Shown here: piece by piece, positions 18,194 through 26,151 of the stretch
How positions within the stretch are numbered: the first letter of the stretch is position 1
Layout: every line of letters begins with the position of its first letter
Source of the DNA: Nitratifractor sp.
GTDB taxonomy: Bacteria > Campylobacterota > Campylobacteria > Campylobacterales > Sulfurovaceae
Assembly: GCA_015488535.1 (NCBI GenBank)
Contig: WFNP01000074.1
Span: forward strand, 1-64,000
DNA: 64,000 nt
Direction of reading: 5' to 3'
Translations under genes and position numbers: made by a program
Notes under the pieces: generated by a model
Databases searched by the model: none
What the model was told of the DNA's origin: nothing
The model's input: only the letters and a program-made list of their open reading frames with translations

Positions 18194-20275
18194 TTAATTA
18201 GAGCTACTGCTACTTAGAGATTTTTTCTTGATACATCTTACTGAGTAACCATTTACTCTATATTGAGAATCATAACTCAAATTATCATTATTATCATAAT
18301 ACAATGCCCATGAACCAACCAGATTCTGACTGTCATTTGAGATACTGCTACTCCACAAGAAAGTTGCAGTTCCATTTTCCAATACTGCATCCCCCTGTCT
18401 ATATCCAGCAAGAGGAAGTATAAGTTTCTCTCTTATATCATCTTTGCTTAATTTCTGCAGTTCACCTATGGTAGGAACATACCAACCTCTTGGACATACG
18501 CTGTTTAGATTTGTATATGTCTTTTTACCTTGCCAGAAATCTGCTCTATCCTGAACATATGCTCCATTTCCATTACTATCAGTTAACCAATCATGGTCTC
18601 CTGTAGATGAAGTAATAAACTCTTCAGATGCAAATGGCCAAGTATGAGCTGTCTCATTTGTAGTAGAACTCTCTTGTTTCTCATGACCATCTCTGCTTCT
18701 ACCCCACTCATATCTGTCACCATAACAATCCGGGTCAGATATACTCGCACAGGCTCTGTCAGAACCAAGATTTCTATCCAACCATACTCTGCCGTCGCTT
18801 GCATCTACTTCACAATACTTTTGATTGACAAACACAAAGCATCTCTTCGTCGGATCATAAGGATCACTCAAATAGTGGTCATCTCCCATAGATACATTAT
18901 CCTCTGTTCCATTTAAGTATGTATCTTTGTCGCAATCAGCTGCTTGCCAAATTGGATTCTTATAATCATACTCTCTATATCCAGCTTGTTGTTCAGGCAG
19001 ACATGGCTCGAGTCCTGTAAATTTATTATCTACAAAATCATCACCATCTTTTACCCCATCACCATCAGTATCTGGCTTGAGTGGATCAGATTTGTCTTTC
19101 ACTTCATCACCATCTTTTAATCCATCATCATCTGTATCAGGATTTTTAGGATCAGTTTTATATTTATTTACCTCATCACCATCTTTTAGACCATCTTTGT
19201 CTGTATCATTATCAAGTGGATCAGTCTCATATTTATTTACTTCATCGCCATCATTCAATCCGTCTCTGTCAGTATCGGCTTTTTCAGGGTCAGTTTTATA
19301 ATCTAAAACTTCCTCTCCATCACTAAGCCCATCATCATCACAATCAGCATTTGTAGGACATGGATCATCTTTATTTATCAATTCATCATTATCCTGGTCA
19401 CATGTTGGTGCATTCTTGTTTGGAATACATGGATCATTATAATCTGGGTCCTGTCCGTCTACAACTTCATCTTTGTCATGGTCAGGGTCTGTAGGATACT
19501 CATCATCTTTATTTATCAATCCATCATTATCCTGGTCACATGTTGGTGCATTCTTGTTTGGAATACATGGATCTTTTGGTGCAGGATCATCACCATCTTT
19601 TACACCATCTTTATCACAGTCTGGATCTTTTGGACATGGATCTTCAGAGTTTGGTAATCCGTCTTTATCCTGATCACATGTAGGTGAATCTATATTTGGA
19701 ATACATGGGTCATTTGGTGCAGGATCGTCAGCATCTATCACACCATCACCATCTTTATCCTTATCAGGATTACCAGGATTTGGATCATCCTCATTTGGAA
19801 TACCATCTCCATCTTTGTCACAGGTAGGTGCATTTACATCAGGTACACATGGATCTTTTGGTGCAGGATCATCACCATCTAAATAACCGTCACCATCACA
19901 ATCAGCATTTGTAGGACATGGATCATCTTTATTTATAATACCATCTCCATCTTGATCACATGTAGGGGCTGTTTTGTTAGGAATACACGGATCATTTGGT
20001 GCAGGATCATTTGCATCTGCTACACCATCTCCATCATCATCAGCATCATCCTGGTTTGGAATACCATCTCCGTCCTGATCACAGGTAGGGGCGTTAATGT
20101 CAGGAATACAAGGATCATTTGGTGCCGTATCATTAGCATCAGCTATACCATCTCCATCAGAATCTTTTATTCCACTGCCAGGTTTGTCATTACTGGCAGG
20201 TCTGTCACCACAACCACTTAAAAGTAACATACCCGCAAGCATACCGCTTAATACTATTTTAAATTTGTAATTCAT
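18194..20275 (-). CDS. Outer-membrane-type lipoprotein with Ca-binding (thrombospondin-3-like) repeats and C-terminal FISUMP domain
   Basis: Surface-type lipoprotein of 693 residues. The signal peptide ends in a lipobox LLSGC (Cys22). Residues of roughly 35-420 are a long run of Asp-rich DxDxDG loops of thrombospondin type-3 kind, many with the frame DPCIPN...APTCDQDGDG, so it is rich in Cys as well as Asp. The last 200 residues resemble the Fib_succ_major (FISUMP) domain: VWLDRNLGS, YEWGR, CPRGWYVPTIGELQKL and a final GYSVRCIKK. The repeats should be calcium-stiffened and may hold the C-terminal domain away from the cell. It follows an OmpA-family gene by 12 nt. Ligand and function are unknown. 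Confidence 0.82.
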   Translation of the reverse strand: MNYKFKIVLSGMLAGMLLLSGCGDRPASNDKPGSGIKDSDGDGIADANDTAPNDPCIPDINAPTCDQDGDGIPNQDDADDDGDGVADANDPAPNDPCIPNKTAPTCDQDGDGIINKDDPCPTNADCDGDGYLDGDDPAPKDPCVPDVNAPTCDKDGDGIPNEDDPNPGNPDKDKDGDGVIDADDPAPNDPCIPNIDSPTCDQDKDGLPNSEDPCPKDPDCDKDGVKDGDDPAPKDPCIPNKNAPTCDQDNDGLINKDDEYPTDPDHDKDEVVDGQDPDYNDPCIPNKNAPTCDQDNDELINKDDPCPTNADCDDDGLSDGEEVLDYKTDPEKADTDRDGLNDGDEVNKYETDPLDNDTDKDGLKDGDEVNKYKTDPKNPDTDDDGLKDGDEVKDKSDPLKPDTDGDGVKDGDDFVDNKFTGLEPCLPEQQAGYREYDYKNPIWQAADCDKDTYLNGTEDNVSMGDDHYLSDPYDPTKRCFVFVNQKYCEVDASDGRVWLDRNLGSDRACASISDPDCYGDRYEWGRSRDGHEKQESSTTNETAHTWPFASEEFITSSTGDHDWLTDSNGNGAYVQDRADFWQGKKTYTNLNSVCPRGWYVPTIGELQKLSKDDIREKLILPLAGYRQGDAVLENGTATFLWSSSISNDSQNLVGSWALYYDNNDNLSYDSQYRVNGYSVRCIKKKSLSSSSSN

Positions 20276-20287
20276 TACTTTCTCCTC

Positions 20288-21280
20288 TTAGTTGTTATGA
20301 TTTTGATCATCATAAGTCAATTTAGCTTCTATTCTTCTGTTTAGAGCTCTACCTTCGGCAGTAGCATTACTGGCTACCGGCTCATCTTCTCCTCTGCCTT
20401 CTGCTGTCAATCTGGCAGGACTTACACCAAACTCAACCAACTTTTGCAATACACTGTTTGCTCTCTTTTCAGATAACCACTGATTATAAGCTCTGCTTCC
20501 TATACTGTCTGTATGCCCTACAATCTTGACATGTGTGCCTGGATGAGATTTGAGATAATCTGCAAATCTTACTACCTTTGGCATAGATTCAGGTTTGATA
20601 TTCCATTTGTTGAAATCAAAATGCAATCTCAATGTAGCTTTGACAGGACAACCATACTGATCAACGCTAAAGTAACATGGAGTACCTGGACACTGATCTA
20701 CAGAATCCAATACACCGTCTCTGTCTTCATCCGGTCCATCAATTTTTTTGGGACACTCATCTCCATCCAATGATAAAGGCACAGATACACCTGCTGTAAG
20801 AGAGTATTCATTATTTTGACCCTCTGCACCCAAAATCTGAAGTGCTTTACCCTCGACATTAACTTTTCCTATATTTTTAGTCTTGTAGCTGACACCAAGA
20901 CCTCCATGAGCAAAAGCATTACTGTCAAATACATCTTTGATCTCTCCGTCAACCTTCTCATACCCTACACCAAATACAGCATATGGCTGAAATTTACCCT
21001 CCTTAGAATCAGTAAATTCATATACACCATTTATAGAGCCTTTATACAGAGCTTTTACATTCTTATAGTCAGATATATTTACATAATCAAAATCAACTCT
21101 GGGCTTGATACCATTAAATCCCTCATTTCTTTTGTAATTTACACCTACTGTATAATTATTCATATTGGCACTGTGGATTGATGTACCACCCATATTGATA
21201 CCGATTTCATCATCTTCGGCATATACTGCACCACCTGCAAGTAAAATACCGGCAGTTACTGCTCCTACCACTCTCTTCAT
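20288..21280 (-). CDS. OmpA-family outer membrane protein with Ca-repeat linker
   Basis: A 330-residue envelope protein: signal peptide (cleavage near GGAVYA), a predicted 8-strand beta-barrel (about residues 22-175), a short thrombospondin-3-like linker (DEDRDGVLDSVDQCPGTP) and a C-terminal OmpA peptidoglycan-binding domain (FDFNKWNIKPES, VGHTDSIGS, NQWLSEKRANSVL, GRGEDEPVASNATAEGRALNRR). It links outer membrane and cell wall. It is the first gene of a two-gene operon with the repeat lipoprotein, suggesting a shared surface role. Confidence 0.9.
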   Translation of the reverse strand: MKRVVGAVTAGILLAGGAVYAEDDEIGINMGGTSIHSANMNNYTVGVNYKRNEGFNGIKPRVDFDYVNISDYKNVKALYKGSINGVYEFTDSKEGKFQPYAVFGVGYEKVDGEIKDVFDSNAFAHGGLGVSYKTKNIGKVNVEGKALQILGAEGQNNEYSLTAGVSVPLSLDGDECPKKIDGPDEDRDGVLDSVDQCPGTPCYFSVDQYGCPVKATLRLHFDFNKWNIKPESMPKVVRFADYLKSHPGTHVKIVGHTDSIGSRAYNQWLSEKRANSVLQKLVEFGVSPARLTAEGRGEDEPVASNATAEGRALNRRIEAKLTYDDQNHNN

Positions 21281-21337
21281 AAACTATCCCCTTTCTGACA
21301 CCTTGTAGAGATATCATATTAGACTTTGGCATATTTT

Positions 21338-21372
21338 AGACTAATTAATATTAAAAAGATATTAATTAATCT
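21338..21372. promoter_or_regulatory. AT-rich 14-bp-arm hairpin upstream of the OmpA-family gene
   Basis: AGACTAATTAATAT (21338-21351) and ATATTAATTAATCT (21359-21372) pair at 13 of 14 positions with a 7-nt loop. The site lies about 60-90 bp before the ompA-like start and after the radical SAM gene. It could be a terminator, operator or mRNA leader structure. Confidence 0.45.
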
Positions 21373-21460
21373 GAAAATCATATTTACTCTAAAAAGATTG
21401 TAGTTTTAATATATGATTAAGGGAAATATTTAAGAGGTATTTGTTATATAGTAGTAGAGA

Positions 21461-22432
21461 TTAGTATATATACCCAATCTCCAAAACTCTTTTTCGTATT
21501 ATGTTTATGATCTTGTTTTTGCTGTATCCACACCATTTTGGTGCAAGAAGTGTATCATCTTCTATACCTGCTGTAACTCTCTGTATAGATATATATTCTG
21601 GTTTCATAGATATTGCATCTGTCAAGACATCAAGATACTCATCTATTGTAATAGGTGTAAAATCGCCTCTTTTATACTCATTTGCAAGTAGTGTATTTTT
21701 TACTACATACAAAGGATGGTATTTTACAGAATCTATACCCCAATCATACGCTGCTTTTGCAGAAGAGAGCATCATCTCTTTGTTTTCACCAGGTAGACCA
21801 AAGATTAAGTGTCCACATACATTCAGACCATAATCTTTGGCTTTTTTGATGGCTTTTTCTACATTAAGAGTATCATGACCTCTGTTTATTTTTTTGAGAG
21901 TCTCATCATATATCGATTGTATGCCAAACTCTATCCATATCTCTTTTTCTTTGGATAATTCAAGCAGATACTCAAGTGTCTCATCTGTCACACTGTCACT
22001 GCGGGTACCTATACTGAGTCCTATGACATTGGGATAATCCAGGGCTTTATCATATAGCTTTTTAAGAGTATCAAAAGGAGCATATGTATTGGTAAATGAC
22101 TGAAAATATATTATATACTTGTTATACCCCTCTTTTTTCATAAGAGGTATAGTCTCATTTATCTGCTCATCCAACTCTTTAAGCTGCTTGTTCAAAAGAG
22201 GATTATCACTACTGTTTAGATTTAGAAAAAATTTATCTTTGTTGCTTCCCAAATTTGGACTAAACGATTCATTCAAACAAAATGTGCATCCGCCTTTTGC
22301 AACTGTGCCATCAATATTTGGACAGGTAAAACCACTCAATCCTACAGGAACTTTGGCAACTCTCTCTCCATATTTTTCTTTGAGATATCTTCCAAATGTC
22401 CATAAACTTTTCAGTTTTTTATTTTGGCTCAA
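21461..22432 (-). CDS. Radical SAM protein, YhcC/TIGR01212 type
   Basis: A 323-residue radical SAM enzyme of unknown substrate. The Fe-S segment reads CPNIDGTVAKGGCTFC, the spacing seen in the YhcC group. Further family motifs are YFQSFTNTYAP, GLSIGTRSD, WIEFGIQS, HLIFGLPGE and the closing LLAPKWCGYSKN. It overlaps the end of purF by 4 nt and is the last gene of that operon. A tRNA- or cofactor-related role is possible but not shown. Confidence 0.85.
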   Translation of the reverse strand: MSQNKKLKSLWTFGRYLKEKYGERVAKVPVGLSGFTCPNIDGTVAKGGCTFCLNESFSPNLGSNKDKFFLNLNSSDNPLLNKQLKELDEQINETIPLMKKEGYNKYIIYFQSFTNTYAPFDTLKKLYDKALDYPNVIGLSIGTRSDSVTDETLEYLLELSKEKEIWIEFGIQSIYDETLKKINRGHDTLNVEKAIKKAKDYGLNVCGHLIFGLPGENKEMMLSSAKAAYDWGIDSVKYHPLYVVKNTLLANEYKRGDFTPITIDEYLDVLTDAISMKPEYISIQRVTAGIEDDTLLAPKWCGYSKNKIINIIRKRVLEIGYIY

Positions 22433-23802
22433 CTATTACCTCCACAGCTTGGAGACTCGGCACAACCTCCGGCAAAATACTCACCTGTAAAACTTACAAG
22501 AGAATATTTTCTGTCTGTGCCTATAGAATCTACAAGACCATCTATAGATAAAAACCCAACACTGTCAGCACCTATCATCTGTGCTATCTCTTCAGGAGAC
22601 TTTTTGTTTGATATAAGCTCATCCATTGTAGGTGTGTCTATACCATATCTACATGGATATTTTATCTCAGGAGCTGCTATTCTCATATGCACCTCTTTGG
22701 CTCCTGCGTTTCTGAGCATTCTGACAATTCTGCCTGATGTTGTTCCTCTCACAAGCGAATCATCAACAATAGCTACCCTTTTACCCTCTATGAGATATTT
22801 GATAGGAGAGAGTTTCAACTTCACTTTTAAATCTCTTATCTGCTGAGTAGGCTCAATAAATGTCCTTCCTACATAATGATTTCTTACAATACCCATCTCA
22901 AATCTTGCACCCAATCCCTCAGCAAATCCCAAGGCTGCTGCTACTCCACTGTCTGGAACAGGTAAAACAATATCTACATCAGCTGGTTTCTCCTGAGCCA
23001 ATCTTTTACCCATTTTGACTCTGGTCTCATAGACATTTTTACCATCTATAATAGAGTCAGGTCTGGCAAAATATATATATTCAAATGCACACGGTCTGTA
23101 ATCAGGCTCAAATATTTGATAAGATACCGGCTCTTTCCCAGGCTCTTCAAATACCAACATCTCACCTGGTTTTACATCTCTGATAAACTCAGCATCTACC
23201 AAATCAAAGGCACAGGTTTCACTAGCTACTATATATCCACCGTCTTGAAGTCTGCCTAGACTCAGCGGTCTGATACCAAATCTGTCTCTCATTACAAACA
23301 TTTTGGAACGACTCTGAATAATCAGACAATATGCACCCTCTATTTTGCCAAGCATATCTTTGATTCTGTCAATGAGATTGTCTTGCTGACTTTTGGCTAT
23401 AAGATGAACAATATTTTCAGTATCCATATCTGTCTGAAAAATCGCACCTCTTTCTATGAGTCTCTCTCTGACTTCCATCTTATTAATAAGATTTCCGTTA
23501 TGCACTACTGATATCTCACCAAGTTTGTATCTTGCAAATACCGGCTGAGCATCTAAAACAGAGTCTTTACCGGCAGTAGAGTATCTGTTATGTCCTATTG
23601 CACAGTTACCATTCAAAATAGAGAGTTTGTCTTCATCAAATACTTCTGTAACAAGCCCTCTATCTTTAATCATAGTTATATGTTTGCCGTCAGCGGCACT
23701 AATTCCAGTGGACTCCTGCCCTCTATGTTGCATAGCAAACAGAGAGTAATATGCTACTTTAGAAGCATTTTCACTACCATATACACCAACTACGGCACAC
23801 AT
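22429..23802 (-). CDS. purF: Amidophosphoribosyltransferase
   Basis: First committed step of purine synthesis: glutamine plus PRPP to 5-phosphoribosylamine. The 457-residue protein begins MCAVVGVYG, so Cys2 becomes the N-terminal nucleophile without a propeptide. It shows FAMQHRGQESTG, the PRPP loop VAIVDDSLVRGTTS and CRYGIDTPT. Two Cys positions of the Bacillus-type 4Fe-4S site look present (CAFEYIYF, CRYGID), but the later CxxC before FTG reads SLVS, so the cluster is doubtful. The tail ends CAESPSCGGNS. It lies 40 nt after dapB, as in C. jejuni. Confidence 0.95.
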   Translation of the reverse strand: MCAVVGVYGSENASKVAYYSLFAMQHRGQESTGISAADGKHITMIKDRGLVTEVFDEDKLSILNGNCAIGHNRYSTAGKDSVLDAQPVFARYKLGEISVVHNGNLINKMEVRERLIERGAIFQTDMDTENIVHLIAKSQQDNLIDRIKDMLGKIEGAYCLIIQSRSKMFVMRDRFGIRPLSLGRLQDGGYIVASETCAFDLVDAEFIRDVKPGEMLVFEEPGKEPVSYQIFEPDYRPCAFEYIYFARPDSIIDGKNVYETRVKMGKRLAQEKPADVDIVLPVPDSGVAAALGFAEGLGARFEMGIVRNHYVGRTFIEPTQQIRDLKVKLKLSPIKYLIEGKRVAIVDDSLVRGTTSGRIVRMLRNAGAKEVHMRIAAPEIKYPCRYGIDTPTMDELISNKKSPEEIAQMIGADSVGFLSIDGLVDSIGTDRKYSLVSFTGEYFAGGCAESPSCGGNS

Positions 23803-23842
23803 TATAAACTCCGATTAATTTTATTATTATATTTCAATTTGT

Positions 23843-24610
23843 TTACAGACCCAAGGCGTCATTGATACTGTATAAGCCCGGTTTCTGAGTAGCCAACCAT
23901 TTTGCCGCTCTTAATGCACCTTTTGAGAATGTCTCTCTGCTTGTAGCAGTATGATTGAGCTCCAGATATTCACCATCTCCGTAAAATCCTACTGTATGAC
24001 GACCTACTATATCGCCACCTCTGAGTGCCATTACTGCAATTTCATCTTTGCTTCTTGGACCAATTTGCCCATCTCTACCGCTAACTCTAACTTCATCTAA
24101 ATTTAAATCCCTACCCTTTGCGGCAAACTCTGCCAAAGTCAAAGCTGTGCCACTTGGAGCATCCACTTTGTGTCTATGGTGCATCTCTACAATCTCTATA
24201 TCATAATCTCTTAATGTAGCCGATACACTCTCTACGAGCTTTTTAAGTATAGCAATTCCTGCTGACATATTGGATGAATACAATACAGGCATCTCCATAG
24301 AGACTTCATCTATAAGATTTTGCTGATGCACACTCAAACCTGTAGTAGCTATTACCAATGCTCTTGGTATCTTCATGGCATTTTCACACAACTCCTGAGT
24401 AGCAGAAGGTGCCGAAAAATCTATTATAACATCACTGTTTTCAAGAAGCTCTTCCATACTGTTTGTAATAATTACACCTTTGGGAACATCAATCTTGAGC
24501 TCATCATATACATGCAAAACAGAGAGATTTAAATCTGAATCCTGCATAGTGTTTTTGATAAGAAACTCTCCCATTCTTCCGGTTGAGCCTAATATTCCTA
24601 TATTTATCAT
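23843..24610 (-). CDS. dapB: 4-hydroxy-tetrahydrodipicolinate reductase
   Basis: NAD(P)H-dependent step in diaminopimelate/lysine synthesis. The 255-residue protein has the N-terminal Rossmann motif GILGSTGRMG, IDFSAPSAT, the catalytic EMHHRHKVDAPSGTA segment and LELNHTATSRETFSKGAL. It starts 2 nt after the trxB stop on the minus strand and leads into purF, so trxB-dapB-purF-radical SAM form a probable operon. Confidence 0.96.
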   Translation of the reverse strand: MINIGILGSTGRMGEFLIKNTMQDSDLNLSVLHVYDELKIDVPKGVIITNSMEELLENSDVIIDFSAPSATQELCENAMKIPRALVIATTGLSVHQQNLIDEVSMEMPVLYSSNMSAGIAILKKLVESVSATLRDYDIEIVEMHHRHKVDAPSGTALTLAEFAAKGRDLNLDEVRVSGRDGQIGPRSKDEIAVMALRGGDIVGRHTVGFYGDGEYLELNHTATSRETFSKGALRAAKWLATQKPGLYSINDALGL

Positions 24611-24612
24611 AT

Positions 24613-25563
24613 CTATTCATTCTCCTGTACAAAATTTAATGCCTGCATACCGGCTACTGCACCATCTGCAGCCGCACACACCACCTGCTTGGCAGCTTCT
24701 ATTCTGATATCACCTGCTGCAAAAAGTCCAGGCACAGAAGTATGCATATTCAAATCGACTACTACCTGCCCCCTGTCATTCAATTCACAAAGAGCTTCAC
24801 CGTTTTCCTGTATCAAAACGGCATTGTTTACATTACTACCTACAAATACAAACAATCCGTTTACATTTAGCTTCATATTATCTCTGCCATCACTAAATCT
24901 CAACTCTACACCTCTAAGCCCTGTCATATCACCATATGCCTCTTCTATGACGGCATTGGTAATAATCTCTATATTATCACTCTTTTTCACTCTCTCTACA
25001 GTAGGAGGAGCAGCACGAAAACTCTCTCTTCTGTGTATTATATATACTTTGGAGCAGATATTAGACAGATACAGAGCCTCTTCCAGTGCAGTATCACCAC
25101 CTCCTAGTACTGCTACTTCCTGCCCTTTGTAAAAAAACCCGTCACATGTGGCACATGTGCTTACACCCTTGCCAAAAAATTCATCTTCACCTTTGAAACC
25201 GGCTCTTTTTGGAGTACTTCCTGTACAAACCACGACAGTTTTGGCTTTTACCTTTTCACTGCCCAAATCCACTTCAAATATATCACCCTCTTTTGATACT
25301 CTTTTGACCTCTTTCATCTCATGAACCATACCAAAATGGGTACACTGCTGTGGCCAAGGCTCCATCAAATCCATACCTGTAACAGGAGGGTTTTCTCTAA
25401 ATACTCCGGGATAATTTTCTATCTCCGAGCTTTGGGTAATCTGACCCCCTGGCATACCCATCTCATACATTACCACTCTTTTTAGTCCACCTCTGCTTGC
25501 ATAAAGCCCGGCAGTCAATCCCGCAGGACCGCCTCCGATAATGGCACAATCTAATATATCCAT
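24613..25563 (-). CDS. trxB: Thioredoxin-disulfide reductase
   Basis: FAD/NADPH enzyme that reduces thioredoxin in the cytoplasm. The 316-residue protein has the FAD motif GGGPAGLTAGLYASRGG, the redox pair in CATCDG (Cys137, Cys140), the NADPH motif LGGGDTALEEALYLS and the C-terminal FAD segment PGLFAAGDIR. It follows trxA on the same strand after a 115-nt gap that holds a hairpin. Confidence 0.96.
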   Translation of the reverse strand: MDILDCAIIGGGPAGLTAGLYASRGGLKRVVMYEMGMPGGQITQSSEIENYPGVFRENPPVTGMDLMEPWPQQCTHFGMVHEMKEVKRVSKEGDIFEVDLGSEKVKAKTVVVCTGSTPKRAGFKGEDEFFGKGVSTCATCDGFFYKGQEVAVLGGGDTALEEALYLSNICSKVYIIHRRESFRAAPPTVERVKKSDNIEIITNAVIEEAYGDMTGLRGVELRFSDGRDNMKLNVNGLFVFVGSNVNNAVLIQENGEALCELNDRGQVVVDLNMHTSVPGLFAAGDIRIEAAKQVVCAAADGAVAGMQALNFVQENE

Positions 25564-25646
25564 CTAAAAATCCTTAAATAAATTTATATATCTCTTCACG
25601 CTTCTTTAAAACAGCGTTTAAAAAACCGTGCAAAGATATTAAAGCA

Positions 25647-25665
25647 AGGTGGTTTAAAACCACCT
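25647..25665. terminator. Hairpin between trxA and trxB
   Basis: AGGTGGTTTAAAACCACCT is a perfect palindrome just after the trxA stop. It is probably a partial terminator, uncoupling abundant trxA message from trxB. It has the same TTTAA-like core as other hairpins in the window. Confidence 0.6.
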
Positions 25666-25678
25666 CTAAAGTAAAATT

Positions 25679-25999
25679 TTACTTCAACAGTGCATCTATC
25701 TTCTGTGCAAATACATCTTTGCCCGCAGCACCTACCATCTGATCTACAAGCTCACCATCTTTGAAAAATAAAATAGTAGGAATAGAACGAATACCAAATT
25801 TTACAGCAATCTCCTGCTCCTCATCTGTATTTACTTTACAGATTTTTGCTTTGCCATCATAATCTTGGGCAAGCTCTTCAATTACTGGTGCAATCATTCT
25901 ACAAGGTCCACACCATGGAGCCCAGAAGTCCACTACTGCTACACCCTCTTTGATTGTCTCTTCAAAGTTATCTTTTGTCAATTCTATATATTTACCCAT
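25679..25999 (-). CDS. trxA: Thioredoxin
   Basis: A 106-residue disulfide reductase with the classic WAPWCGPC active site (Cys30, Cys33), cis-Pro segment RSIPTILFFKDGE and the usual length. ATG at 25999 has AAAGGA upstream; a longer frame to 26044 has none. It lies upstream of its reductase gene trxB. Confidence 0.97.
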   Translation of the reverse strand: MGKYIELTKDNFEETIKEGVAVVDFWAPWCGPCRMIAPVIEELAQDYDGKAKICKVNTDEEQEIAVKFGIRSIPTILFFKDGELVDQMVGAAGKDVFAQKIDALLK

Positions 26000-26151
26000 T
26001 ACAATCCTTTTGTTTGAAATTTTTGGTAATGTGATTATACACACTTTTAGCTACAAATCTAAATAATTACAAAACACCAACCAAATTTAATGAAATAAAT
26101 ATATAATAATCCATAATATAGTAGTTTATATTTATCTGAAAGAAGAGTAAC

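Noticed and set aside
18996-20200. Possible CRISPR array because of regular repeats
   Set aside because: The repeats are coding, of unequal length and in frame with the lipoprotein; there are no uniform spacers and no cas genes.
18644-20221. Plus-strand frames opposite the Ca-repeat lipoprotein
   Set aside because: They are antisense reflections of the Asp-rich repeats (Ser/Thr/Ile-rich) with no start signals.
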